Positions 1 to 10,728 of a DNA stretch of 44,517 nucleotides are shown here, piece after piece (position 1 is the stretch's first letter; the number at the start of each line of letters is the position of its first letter). The position numbers and the translations under genes are program-made. Source of the stretch: Terramyces sp. JEL0728 (Eukaryota > Chytridiomycota > Chytridiomycetes > Rhizophydiales > Terramycetaceae); contig JADIIU010000106.1 of NCBI GenBank assembly GCA_027603945.1, forward strand, positions 1 to 44,517, in the 5' to 3' direction. The notes under the pieces are model-generated. The model was not told the origin of the DNA. It did not search any database and saw only the letters and a program-made list of their open reading frames with translations.

Positions 1-3000
1 TCCTTCTTTTTCCATGGTGGGTCATTGCTTGCTGGCTCGTCCTTCTTTTTCCAAGAAGTCAAGTCTGATATTGAACCATTAGTTTCTGCTATTAATAACC
101 CGCACCTTGAGTTTCTTGCCGTTTCTTTAATCTATTCTTCAGTTGATCTTGGAAATTGTTTTCAGACGGAGCAGGGACTGGTTTCTTTTCAAATGCGAAT
201 GCTGGTTGAGCAGCATCGCCACCAGTGGTTTCTCTTTTCTTTAATTTTGCTTTCAGTTGATCTTGGAAGCTTGATTCGGCAGGTGCAGAAGGTGTCGAAG
301 GAGTAGCCGCATCAGGCGATTTCACCAAGCTTTCAACATCCACAGCTGGTTTCATACTCTTCTCAAGAGCTTTTTGTTTAAGTTGGTCTTGTAGAGTCAT
401 TTCTGGCTTCTTGGTGGAGATCTTTGGAGGGCCACTAAGTTAGTACGCATCTACCTTGATGCAGGGGAAGTCATTCTATCATTAGTATAAAAGTACCCAG
501 GTCTAGATTAAAAAAAGGTACGGTGGTGGAGGAGGAGGTCCGCCAATACTACTGTTAGCAGTTATATACCCAGGTCTACGTTAACAATAATATTACGGCG
601 GAGGTGGTGGAGGAGGGCCAGATCTTGGGTTAGAATGCAAGTACCCGGTGTGGACAGGCATTGGGGGCATTCTAGCGTTAATATTGATCTACGCTGGACT
701 ATTGTTAGACAAGTATATACGGTGGTGGGGGTCCGCCGATTCCTGGAGGAGGTCTGGATTAGTCAATAGTTACGGTCTAGGTTAAAATGCTTATACGGTG
801 GGGGAGGGCCGGCACTAAGATTAATATTTGAATACCCATTGCTAAATTAACGAGGAAAAACCTTTGTCTATTGTTAATACTTTGTACGGAGGAGGGCCAG
901 GGGCTGGAGGTCTAGAATAAGTATTAAAATACGGTCTATGGTCAACTCTAAATATACGGTGGAGGGCCGCCTGCATTTCTAGGGTTAGCAGTTTTTACAA
1001 TGAGCTAAATTAGAATAATCGTGTACGAAGCCCTATTGTTTGCGCTTGGTGCACTAAATAAATCAAACAACTCACGGTGGGCTATTGTTAGTAATCGGTG
1101 TACGGGAGCGAAACCTTTTTGGTTGGTTTTGGTGGTGGGGCAGTTTCTTCTTCGGTTCCTCGCACTAAATTAGTAATTAGTACTGGTCTGTCTCTTGTTT
1201 AATCGATTCTTCAATTGATCTTGGAAACTCGTTCCTTCGTCTTCTTTTTGTTTCACAGGGGATGGTGGAGCAGTGGTTTCTTGACCTTCATCTTCCGCTT
1301 TTTGCTTTTGAGCAAGACGGAATTTCAGCTGGTCTTGGAAGCTCATTCCAGCCGGTACAGCTGCTTTTGGGGCTGGCTTTGCTGCCTGTTCATCTACGTT
1401 AATATCTAGCAGTAAATAATCAAATACCTTTTTCAGCTCTGGCTTGAATTCTATTCTTCAATTGATCTTGGAAACTCATTGCTGCTTTTGGGGCTGCCTT
1501 TGGAGCTGACGCTGATCTATGTTATTTGGTAAATACGGCGGTGGAGGTGCTGCCATTCTAGGTTTAGATTAGCATTACCCAGGTCTATGTTAACAGCATA
1601 ACTTACGGCGGGCTAAGTTAGAAATTTCAAACGGTCTACTATTAACTGATTGATACGGTCTAGGTTAATCGCAATATACGGTGGACCGCCTCCCATAGAT
1701 GGTCTAAGATTAGATATAAACTACGGTCTAGGGTAAATACATGAAAATACGGCCTATGGTTAAAGTTTTGTACGGTCTAATATTAGATTGAAAATACGGT
1801 CTGGGTTAAACATAATATACGGTGGTGCATTTCCGGCGGGAGGTCTACAATCAGTGCAATGCTTACGGTCTAGTGTCAGACTGAAACAATACGGTCTAGA
1901 TTAATGGCAAAATACGGTCTATGGTTAGTTCAAGCTGGTACGGAGGCGGAGCAGCTCCTGACGATCTAGGGTTAAATGCTCTTACGGTGGTGGAGGAGGG
2001 ATGCTTTTCCCAGCTGGTGCTCTTTTGTTAAAGTCTATTACCTTGGAGGAGGCGGTACGCTGTTTCTGGTTTAATAGTAAAATACTTGCCCGATGGTGGT
2101 GGTGGGATACTACTAACTTTGGCTCTTTCATATTCAGCAATGTATCAGTATATTTTTACCAGATTTTGCTTCTGGAACTGCAGAACTTCTGTCCAATCTC
2201 GCGGCCATTCCTGAAATTCGCTTTGCTGCTTGAGCCATCCCAAGTGCAGCTGATGCTCTAATTGAAGTTGCGAATGCTTTCATTTCTTATTTAATCTAAA
2301 TATACTGCTGTCTAAACTTAGCAATTTGGCAACCCTTTTCTAGAATCAAAGTCAATTACCTTTGGCGATTTCAGCAGGCTGCGGTGACGATAATTTATCT
2401 TCAGATCCCACTCTTGTATACTCGCCAAGAGTGTTAAGTTTTGGCTTTACTCCACTGATGCCAGTCTTTGGCTGGATTCCAATTCCTGAAGTAGCGTCTA
2501 AATCAATCCTAAAATCTGCTTTCTTTTCGTAAATCGTTGGAGGAGCTGTTTTAGTTTGTTCTACCTCCAGTCCTAACCAATTTACGAACTCGCTTGTATT
2601 CAATGGATTTATCGACAGGGAATCCCAGTTGCTGAACACCAAGATTCTTGTCAATGAAATTCAATTTCTGGTTAAATCAGGAATACTTGGCCAAGAGCTT
2701 CGATTTGGTTAGCTTGTTTGTTGACGGAAGCAGCTTGGGAATCCCAGATTTCTTCCATCAAAGTTGAGACTTTAAGCAGATTTCCGGTGAGATTGTTGAT
2801 AGATTCCAAACACTTTTTTTGATAATTCATCAAATTTTCATTTGGTTTCTTTTCATACAACATTTTTTTGATATCTTGTTGACTTTGATAAATTGTTTCG
2901 CTGTTTGTTGCTTGAGACTGGAATTGAGAAGCAATTTGTGCCAGCTTTTCCAGTTCATCCTTGAGACTTGAAACTGGGTCAGTGACTAACTCTGTCATTT
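1..3000 (-). CDS. ABI-like (WAVE-complex type) proline-rich protein, spliced through microexons; C-terminus runs off the window
   Basis: Start ATG is at 3000. The first ~110 residues are a helical/coiled-coil region resembling Abl-interactor proteins, followed by a short APP..IDLD-like stretch; this homology is a judgement by eye. Two long polyproline regions follow (about 2120-1530 and 1150-430). Each of the two leads into three copies of a motif like SFQDQLKNRLKKR (six copies in all), and after the last copy the chain continues with SWKKK and PWKKK to the window edge. The proline regions read through only if ~20-nt introns are removed: about 37 introns there and ~45 in the gene, nearly all phase 2. 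Eleven exons are 3 nt and nine are 6 nt. Two N-terminal junctions are less certain (about 25 nt near 2540 and about 37 nt near 2125). The FQDQLK motif might be WH2-like and bind actin, which is an inference. WASP/SCAR relatives are the alternative. Confidence 0.6.
434..1182 (-). other. Microexon array 2 of the ABI-like gene
   Basis: About 20 introns of 19-22 nt are packed into 750 bp. On the minus strand they begin mostly GTA and end CTAAC/TTAAC plus about five bases to TAG or CAG. Exons between them are 3 nt (ACC at 774-776 and 933-935), 6 nt (for example ACCTGG twice, CAATGG, ACAAAG, TCCAGC) or 18-33 nt. Every intron is phase 2, so each exon adds whole residues. The joined frame is open throughout and encodes PPPPGIGGPPPP-type blocks that run directly into the downstream TLQDQLK exon. 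Confidence 0.85.
1408..2098 (-). other. Microexon array 1 of the ABI-like gene
   Basis: About 19 introns of 20-23 nt separate tiny proline exons. Nine exons are 3 nt long: plus-strand GGT at 1633-1635, 1657-1659, 1725-1727, 1774-1776, 1798-1800, 1867-1869, 1893-1895 and 1916-1918, and GGC at 1751-1753; they read ACC or GCC in the gene. The others are 6 nt (CCCGCC, ACCTGG) or 21-36 nt. The reconstructed frame is uninterrupted, all phase 2, and gives runs such as APPPPPPPAG and GGPPPPPPPGMA before the first FQDQLK motif. Confidence 0.87.
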
Positions 3001-3065
3001 TCAGCAAAGATATTTACGCGTTGTTGTCAAAGTTGGAATGGAGACAACATATTATTGCAATTAAA

Positions 3066-3071
3066 TTTATT
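3066..3071 (-). terminator. Poly(A) signal AATAAA overlapping the stop codon
   Basis: Minus-strand TAATAAA: the TAA stop (3070-3072) is partly shared with the hexamer. The same arrangement recurs in other genes of the window. Confidence 0.6.
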
Positions 3072-4167
3072 ATAATAATGATAGGTATCTGCGGAATAGC
3101 GACTCTCGTTCAACTGGAGCCTTTACAGCTAGAAACCAAGGCTCATTTTCAATCTTAATTCGTGTCTAGGTAAAGTTAAAATATACCTCTGTCCACGTCG
3201 TAGATTTGCTTATAAAGTTTAGTTTTCGTAAATGATCAATGAATATTTCTCCGCTTCCTAAAGTTAACAACAGTGTACTTTGATTTTCTGCTGCACGTAA
3301 TTTCTGAATGTGGTCTTGGAACAGTTGCTGTCGTTCCAATGGATTGGTAAATTTGATAAACTTTGTATCCCTCTTAAACTTTCTTGAAAAGTCTTCGTAT
3401 CTTGTCCGTGCGCTGTTTACGTTGTTATCCAGCAATTCTTGGAAACCAGATCGAGAATCATGAACTTTTGTTTGTTTTTCCAGTTGGATTTCTTTTGCCC
3501 TTGTAGCGCAATATTGCTCGTATAGAGATTTCCTTTCCTTGTTTGATTTTAGAGCAATGAATCTTGGATCCCTAGACAGCTTTTCTGACTCCATATTCCA
3601 AGTTGAAAAAGGGGATGCATTGAGATCGCTAAGCATTTGATTGAAATCCTCTCTTAGTTCTTCATCAGACTTTTCAGGTTCTGCTGGTATTTCAGGCACA
3701 ATTTCAGCTGGAGTCCTTTCTTCTTGAAGTGCAGCCGTTTCTTCCTGCATCGTATAATCCATGTGAGATATCTGCGGCTCGGAATAACTGTTGCTCTGTT
3801 CCTGATAATCCGGCTCTTCCTCGTCTTCACTCATTTCTTCATCCATGCTGGCATTGAGTAGTTCCCCAATCAGATTTACGATATCCTCCGGTATGTCCCA
3901 AGATACTTGATGGCTGGCTTTATTGTAAAAATATTCATGGTTCTTGTTGGTTAACAAGATGCTCCACTCCGTATTTGGTATTTTCCTCATTTTAATAGGT
4001 TTCTCTTTCATTGGAGGTGGTTTTGGAGGCATGTACTCTGCTGGTCTTTCCCAAGTACTTTCATTAGTCAGCGAATTGAAAAAATATTGTTTTCCTTCTG
4101 GTGTGAATTGAACGCTCCAGGCGAGATTTACTTTTTCCATTTTAAAGTTGTGATCTGCGAATTCCAT
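3070..4167 (-). CDS. WW/FF-domain splicing-transcription factor (TCERG1/Prp40/Urn1-like)
   Basis: Two WW domains open the protein (WSVQFTPEGKQYFFN..TWERP, then a second ending VSWDIPED), with a proline-rich linker between them. An acidic stretch follows, then FF-type repeats beginning FNQMLSDLNASPFSTW..DPRF, closest by eye to TCERG1/CA150. Such proteins couple RNA polymerase II with the U1/branch-site machinery. One 21-nt intron (about 3167-3187) joins TTWTE to TRIKIENEPW; without it the last FF repeat is cut short. ATG 4167 is chosen; the in-frame ATG at 4140 is possible. AATAAA overlaps the TAA stop. At ~360 residues it is shorter than human TCERG1, with fewer FF repeats. A WW/FF bridging protein is interesting in a genome with 20-nt introns. 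Confidence 0.85.
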
Positions 4168-4498
4168 ATATATTGGCAATTCCGAACAGCTTTAATATAT
4201 TGAATGACCCTCATGAAGACTAAGGCGATCGAGTTTTGCTTTGGACAGATACGGGGGCGACAAACATTCTCCTGCACGAAAGAATCCGCTCTCAAATTAC
4301 TAGGTCTACAACGGGATGGAAAATTGCACTTTAGATTCAAAAACGTATATTTAATGGTATAAACAATTCTTTCGGTTACATTTTTTGATCCTAAAGTCAA
4401 ATAGTACTTACGTCACTAGAAAATTTACGAACTATTGCCTTTAGGATAACACTAATCAGTGCAAATATGGCTGCAGCGCTGGCGCAGACAATCTAATT
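4168..4498. other. Intergenic stretch without a supported gene
   Basis: About 330 bp between the start of the WW/FF gene and the stop of the next minus-strand gene. A 90-codon minus-strand open frame here shows no family resemblance and overlaps the WW/FF start in another frame. It probably holds the WW/FF promoter. Confidence 0.5.
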
Positions 4499-5804
4499 TT
4501 AACAGTCGAATACCATTGTGAACGCGGCTTTTGACATGCCAAAGTAAGTGGAAGGAGTAGAGTCTGTCAATGTTAATCCCTGTGGAGCTGTAATTGGTCC
4601 GCTAACAAAAGTTTTGCTGTACGCGACAGCCAGTTCAAGGGCATTGATCTGTGTGTGCACAGTAGAATTTTGATCGTTTCCTGATGCCCAGTTATTCCCG
4701 CAATTGTATTTTGAATCGCAAGTAGTGAGCATAGCACTGAAGGAGTTCTGGAGAGCTGTTTTAATCGAGCCTTTCACTGAATCGTCAGTGGTGTATTCAT
4801 ACAAGTACCCAAGCATTCTGGTATATACACCTTTAGGAGTGACTTGGGAGGTAGGGCAATTGGGTTCGCAGTAACTGTCGTAAATCACAGATCCATTAGT
4901 CAAAAAAGTTTGGAAAGAAGCTTTGGCAACATTGTTAGCAGCAGTCATATAAGCTTGGTCTTGCGTGAAGGCATAAGTAAAAGTCAACGCACCAATCAGC
5001 ATACCAGCCTGGTAAGACAGTTCTTTTGAGTTGATTGAACAATTCTTGTCGCAGTGAATACCATCGAACACACCATAACCACTAGTCAATAAGCCGGTTT
5101 GGTTCATCCAAGAGTAAATTTGGTTGATGTTATCGACATATGTTGATTGGCCAGTGGCGATTGCTAATTTAGCGCCAACCAGCATTTCTTCGGTGTTTGT
5201 GATGGATGATTTGTATCCGGCAAACTTTACATTTGAACGATCTCTGGACCACCAAATACCACCACTACATGTTGGGTCCCATTGGCTCCATACTTGGTTA
5301 TAAGTGGTTTGAGTCAGAGATTGAAAAGACACACCATCGGGAATAGCATTTCCACCGTATATTTCGCTTCCTGTTGCACAAGCAATCGCCCACCATAGAA
5401 TACTACCATTAGTTTGAGTTACTCGTCATTCCATCGCCCGCCGATTGTTTCGGAAACTGTAGACGAGATCCCCAAGAAAGATCCGGTAGTTCCTGACCCA
5501 GATAGTTGGATTGCGTTTGAAATTTTTCCAATAAAACTATTGTCTCCACTTACTTTGATATACTCCAACATTGCTCCCCCTATGATTTAAATCTAGCTTA
5601 CACATGATCCCGCCCTAGAATTAGAGTATAATTACCTCGTACCACATCAAATTTTTCGCTGTTTGCCCTCCAATGTAATAGCTCATCAGTTGCTTGGCAA
5701 CATTCTGCGTGTACTGCTGCACACTGTCTATGTTAATGAAACTTACTTTGATTTGACAGATCAATCGAACCAGCTGCTGCAAGCGAAAACAAAAATAGTT
5801 GCAT
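4499..5804 (-). CDS. GH76 family protein A (Dfg5/Dcw1-like alpha-1,6-mannanase), secreted
   Basis: Members of GH76 act on alpha-1,6-mannan, and the fungal Dfg5/Dcw1 branch helps cross-link GPI mannoproteins into the wall. Removing four introns (19, 21, 22 and 20 nt) gives ~407 residues. It starts MQLFLFSLAAAGS (signal peptide), then WYEGGIMWGAMLEY, the acidic pair WNDDILWW (D106/D107, the usual catalytic aspartates), CSGGIWW, KELSYQAG and CGNNW. The exon joins restore conserved motifs exactly, for example WYE to GGIMW and WND to DILWW. The C-terminus has no clear GPI-anchor signal. It lies head-to-tail with a second GH76 gene, which looks like a tandem duplication. Confidence 0.92.
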
Positions 5805-5916
5805 GTAAAGTTAGAAATTAATTTTTGGCATTTATGACTTTGCAGTATATTAAAATGTGAAATCCTTAATATCCGTGCGCGATTTAATTCAGGAAATGAA
5901 AATTATAAAAAGGATT

Positions 5917-7053
5917 TTAGTGGAACGTTTTAATGTAAGCTACCATCAGCTCGACCGCGTTGATTTGTAGCACTACGCTCGGCGGCTCTGCCTTTCCAAG
6001 GTACCAGTTGTTTCCGCATTGGTTCAAGTTGGTGCAAACCTTGAGCATTGCGGATACAGAGTTCTTTAAAGCGGTGCGAATGAGTGATTTGACTTTAGAA
6101 TTGCTTGTTTGTTGGTAGAGCACGCCAAGCATGTGGACATAGATTCCTTTAGGGCTGGTGTACCCTCTGTTACAACTTGGTTCGCAGTCGTCGTATACAA
6201 TCAGCGTTTCTGGCTGCATAAAAATAGTGCTGGATTTGAGAAACAGGTTTTCAGCAAGTGTCAAAAAGCTGACATCATTGGAGTACATGTAGGAAAAAGA
6301 CAAAGCCCCGATTAACTCGCCTACTTGATAGGACAATTCTTTTTGGTAGTATACCGCACAGTCTTGCGCAGTTAGGACACCGTCGTAGACATGAAAATCA
6401 GGAGTAACGAGATCAATGTTTCGCATCCACTTCAAGATCGAGTAGTTGTTGTTCAAGTACGCCACGGATTTTGTGATTTTGTATAGTTTTGCGCCAAGGT
6501 AGATCTGTTGCGAATTTGCGATTGCGGACTTGTAGCAGAGTTAGTTAATAACTTACTTGGACTGATTATTGTTTCCTTGCTCCCTATACCACCAAATCCC
6601 CCCTTTACATGTGGTGTTCCAGTCTCGCCATACTAATTGGTAGTACAGCTGAGCAGTTTTTTTAAGGCTGGCAGCTAATTTTGAATTGTTTGGAGCTATC
6701 ATCGCTGCTTCTACAGTTGCAATACCAACCCAAAGGGTATCGTCATTGTATTTCCTAACAATCTGTCCTGGAACAACATCAACTCCCTGCCAGATAGTAT
6801 TCATGGTAGATGAAATATACAGCGCGTTCAATGTAATGTTATCGTACTGATGATCCCCTGTGGCCTTTCCGTATTCTAAAACTGCATTCCACATTATTCC
6901 ACCTTGAAACCATTTCAAACCATTAGCGATTTGTCCGCCAGTGTAAAAGGACATTAAGTTTGCAGTGACACTCTTTGTGAATGCGAGAACGCTGCTGTAA
7001 CTGTTTACATCAACGACCGGAATTGCCAATGCTAACGAATAGAGGAGTATCAT
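5917..7053 (-). CDS. GH76 family protein B, paralogue of the neighbour
   Basis: ATG 7053 begins a signal peptide (MILLYSLALAIPVVD). GH76 landmarks are FQGGIMWNAVLEYG, YNDDTLW (D104/D105), CKGGIWWYREQ, KELSYQVGELIGAL and CGNNW. About 385 residues, ending shortly after VAYIKTF, so it lacks the tail of paralogue A. The only intron needed is at 6536-6556: alignment with A puts the downstream exon at YKSAIANSQQ, which demands a 21-nt intron ending CTAACTCTG, i.e. TG rather than AG at the 3' end. This is a real non-canonical site, a lost A, or an assembly error; in the last two cases the allele could be damaged. Residues and spacing otherwise look functional. Confidence 0.85.
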
Positions 7054-7295
7054 TAGTTTGTTTAGAGTCAGGAACACGTCTTGTTTATATCTACAAACTC
7101 CGCCGCTGAACATTGCTGGGGAACGCGTTGTTATCAATCGGACCATAGATTCAATCAAGATTCAGACTACACTCGATACCAATTCGCCGTCAGAAGCCAG
7201 TGCAACATAGATTCACTCCTAATTAAATGAGGTGCAAAATGGTGGTTAAAGACACCTCTGATTGTAGGTATTAGAGATTTATTAAATATACATCC

Positions 7296-8030
7296 TTACT
7301 TTGGAATTGCTCCAAGAACTACTGGCTTTTTCTTTTTCTTTTTCGCTACTACCTTTTCCTTTTCCTTTTTCTTTTCATAATTTTTCCAACTTCCAATTCT
7401 ATTATCTCTCGTCTCTTCCCAAGTCTTTTCCCACTCTTCATTTGCTTTTTGCTTTTTCGCCAATTCATCCTGATACAGCATTTCACGTTCCTGTTCATTT
7501 TTCAAACGAGTCTATATTAGTACGGTGTTACCCTATCTCTGTAAGCCAGTTCCATTGCCATTCTGAGGAATTCCAGCTGTATTAGCCGCCCGATATTTGG
7601 TACTTCTTGCTGTAAAGCTTTATAATCAAATGGTTTTCCTTTTGGAGGTATTTTAACGCCTGAATTAGAAAATGTTACCTTTAATATGCAGTATGTTGGC
7701 TCTTGCTTCATCTATATAATTTAATACGATCTGCTTCTTTTCCGGTTCGTTTAATAACAAATTTTGTGCTTTTTGTAATTCTTCAAACGCTGCTCTGGCA
7801 TTTGGATGTTTACATTTATCAGGGTGGACCAAAAGAGATTTCTTTCTGAATATTTTCGTAACCAATTTCTCTGGTATGTCCAGTGTAAGGTAAACTTCTG
7901 TTGGAAGGTCAAGGATCAAGCAAGGGTCCTGATTCCCAATCAATTTCATAATACGTTCAACCTCCTCTTCTTGTTTATATTCGTTTGTCTCTAATCGAAG
8001 GTATTTGTCAACATCAAAATCATCACCCAT
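7296..8030 (-). CDS. DNAJC8: J-domain protein of the DNAJC8 type (spliceosome-associated)
   Basis: Three exons joined by introns of 19 nt (after ILHIKG) and 20 nt (after AYRDR). The J domain is central, with HPDKCKHPNARAAFEELQKAQ. The C-terminal half is highly charged and helical (EEWEKTWEETRDNRIGSW, then lysine-rich), as in DNAJC8, a small J protein tied to SR-protein kinases and the spliceosome. Total about 230 residues, close to the family. ATG 8030 (MGDDFDVDKYL) is chosen; the longer open frame begins with a non-ATG codon. Both introns are essential for a family-length product. Confidence 0.88.
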
Positions 8031-8103
8031 TTTTTGTTGGAAAAAATTAGAGATCAATTCTGAAGGAATGTCAGTGTATAAATTTTATTTTAAAAATGTA
8101 GGT

Positions 8104-10280
8104 TTAAACAGTAAAAGTGGTTGACCATCTGATATCTCTAGAAGAAGCGCCGACGTACAATGTGTATTCTCCAGATGGAGTAGCCCATTTTTGCCCAACA
8201 ACATCCCAGATTCTCATTTCGTGGGTAGACATTGACAATACGGCCGGCTTGGTTTGTCCTTTTTGAACCAATACTTTTTCAAAGGCTTTCAATTGCTTTG
8301 GTGGTTCATTTGCAGACTGAGGGAATCCAAGGTAGAGTTGAACAACTTCGTTACCAGTATGAGCGCCGTTGTTCGCGACAGAGAGCGATACCCTGACGTT
8401 GTTTTCGTCTCTGCTGACTGCAAAGTTGGAGTAAGTAAAGTTGGTATAAGAAAGACCAAACCCGAATGGGAAGAGTGGTTCAATACCTTTGGCATCGTTC
8501 CATTTGTAATCAATGAAAAGACCTTCCGCATAGTTAACTTGAGGGTATTGGTGTCCTGGTGGCGGTGTAGTATCGAAAAGGATGGAGGCAGAGTAAGTGC
8601 TGTCATCTTTGTTGATTGAGAATGGCAATCTTCCAGATGGATTGATATCGCCAAACAATACATCGGCAATTGCGTTACCGCTTTCTTGGCCTGGGAATAA
8701 AGCTAAAACGACAGCAGCAACATTTGGGTTGTTGATCCACGGCATATCAACGGCGCCAGGAGAATGGATGACTACAACAACCTATAATTAACATAAATTA
8801 CCTTCTTGTTGTTTGCAGCTGCAGCATTGATCAAATTATCTCCGTTGTGCCATAAAGTCAAGTTGTTGCGATCCCCTGCATTTCCATCAACAGTGATATA
8901 GTTTTCACCAGAATCAGAGGATACGAAAGCTAATACTACATCGCTTTTTGCAGCCAAACTGCCAGCAGCTTCCAAATCCCAATCGTTCAACATAGCAGTG
9001 GCTTTGGAGTTGGATTTGGCAGCTCTTGCGCTAACACCATCGAATGGAGTTACAATATATGGAAAGTTGGTAGTGCCAGACCCCCAACCTTGTGCAATTG
9101 TGCCATCAGAACAGCCGTGATCTGAACAATCTGCTGCATTTGAAGTAGTTTTCCCTGGCCCTGCGTCTGATCCCAAGACTGCAATGTTCAAGCTCTTTCC
9201 AAGTGGCAAAATACCATTATTCTTCAACAAGATTGAAGAAGCAGCACCAACCTGACGAATATGCTTTTTGTGGTCTGCTTGCACATTAACATCCTGCGAT
9301 TGCTGAGGTCTGAAAGAGTCAAAGTTAACAGCAGGGAATCCTTTATCCTGACCGACTTTGTACCATGAAGACAAAACTCGTGTCGCCATGTCGTCTAATC
9401 TACTTTCAGGAATCTGTTTTTGGCTTACGGCATTGACCAAATTTTTGTCCCAAGCCAAATCAGTAGATCCCCAAGCAACGGTTCCAGGCATCATCATATC
9501 TGTACCAGCAGAAATAGGTTCTTGCAGCTTTGCAGTTGCCCACCAATCAGTCATAACGAAGCCTTTAAATCCCAATTCTCCTTTCAAGACCGTGTTGATG
9601 ATGTAGTCGTTTTCACAGGCATAGGTGTTGTTGACCAAGTTGTAGGAACACATGACAGCACCTACCCCTTCTTCTACACATGCACGGAATGGCTTCAGAT
9701 AAACTTCGTGGAACGTTCTGCTATCGATGTTTGAAGACGAGCTTTGTCTGGATACTTCTTGTTCGTTGCCAACATAGTGTTTGGCGGTTGCAATAACTCC
9801 TTGTTCTTGGATACCTTTGACTTGTAATTTTGCAGATGTAGCAGTCAAAAATGCATCAGCGCCTTGTCCTTCCCAGTTTCTACCTCCTGCTGGAGCTCTG
9901 CCAATATTCATCATAGGGGCAAGAGCAACATTGGCGCCTTTGCCACGGAATTCTTGACCCATCAATCTACCATTTTGCAACATGAGATTCTTGTCAAAAG
10001 TAGCTGCAACGTTAATAGACGCAGCAAAGGCAGAAACGTTGTATGCATATCGGACGCCAGTAGGAGAATCTTGCAAACATAATCCATTGAATCCATCAAT
10101 ACCGCCTGGATTTGCGATATTTCCCACACAAGGGCCTGTAGCCCATCCCATACCGGATACTAGCGCTACCTTTTGTTCTACTGATAGTTTAGACACAGCT
10201 GATTTCGCAAGGTTCTGTGCATCTGCCCAAGTTCTAATTTGCTGCCCAGAAGCAACTGCGCTTAATAATACAAAATGCAT
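8104..10280 (-). CDS. GH3 beta-glucosidase, secreted
   Basis: Family GH3 enzymes release glucose from beta-glucosides with a retaining mechanism. The protein has a short signal peptide (MHFVLLSAVASG), the N-terminal barrel with KHYVGNEQE and the nucleophile motif GFVMTDWW (D245), the alpha/beta sandwich domain, and a C-terminal fibronectin III-like domain (FGFGLSYTNF..., GNEVVQLYLGFP). A single 20-nt intron at 8782-8801 (GTAATTTATGTTAATTATAG) joins NNKK to VVVVIHSPGAVDMPW, restoring a conserved strand. Length is about 719 residues, typical of fungal GH3 enzymes. It probably degrades cellulosic or wall beta-glucans outside the cell. This intron is one of the clearest proofs of the 20-nt intron class. 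Confidence 0.95.
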
Positions 10281-10303
10281 TGATTACAATCATCGCAATC
10301 TGA

Positions 10304-10313
10304 TATTTATATA
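10304..10313 (-). promoter_or_regulatory. TATA-like box of the GH3 gene
   Basis: Minus-strand TATATAAATA lies 24-33 bp upstream of the ATG at 10280, so the 5' UTR must be very short if this is the TATA box. Confidence 0.5.
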
Positions 10314-10380
10314 GATTACTTGGTCGCATGTGACCTCGATTGAAATAATTTTTTCCATATATGCTTAGTTTAGCCTGTTT

Positions 10381-10713
10381 TTATGCATCAAGTGACTTTA
10401 AGAATTCTCGGACTTGTTTGCATTGCTTGTGGTGCAAAGAACGAAAATGGGAAACAGATCCTCGATTGAGCGGGATTGGCTCTGATCGCGAATGATCCGA
10501 GTCGTATAAAGAACTGAAGGCATCCACTGGATACTTTTGGAGGGTGCAAATGAAAGATGTAACATCCAACCAGGTGCTAACTACCGCAGTAATGTCAAAG
10601 CGCACGGAGGACAGCGCTCGGAATTCCTTGTTCGAATTGGATTTAGGCACAATTCAGTCTCATGACTTTGGAGCAGTCGGCGAATTACAGTGCATCTTAA
10701 AGACATCACTTGG
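10381..10713 (-). CDS. Uncharacterised small ORF region
   Basis: About 340 bp between GH3 and the Cdc50 gene. A minus-strand frame ending at 10381 (tail KQCKQVREFLKSLDA) has no ATG of its own. A second minus frame starts with ATG 10713 (MSLRCTVIRRLLQ) and could be its first exon, but no clean 20-nt intron joins them. Plus-strand frames also exist. No family is recognised. It may be a small gene whose splicing cannot be resolved, or noncoding DNA. Confidence 0.25.
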
Positions 10714-10728
10714 CTACAAACACTTTAT

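Noticed and set aside
430..2100. A noncoding minisatellite with no gene function.
   Set aside because: Splicing yields one unbroken phase-2 frame linking exons on both sides, and all three-base exons are proline codon parts. A random minisatellite would not keep donor, branch and acceptor in every unit.
4128..4400. A 90-codon minus-strand frame upstream of the WW/FF gene.
   Set aside because: No ATG-supported domain, overlaps the WW/FF start in another frame, and its composition is not protein-like.
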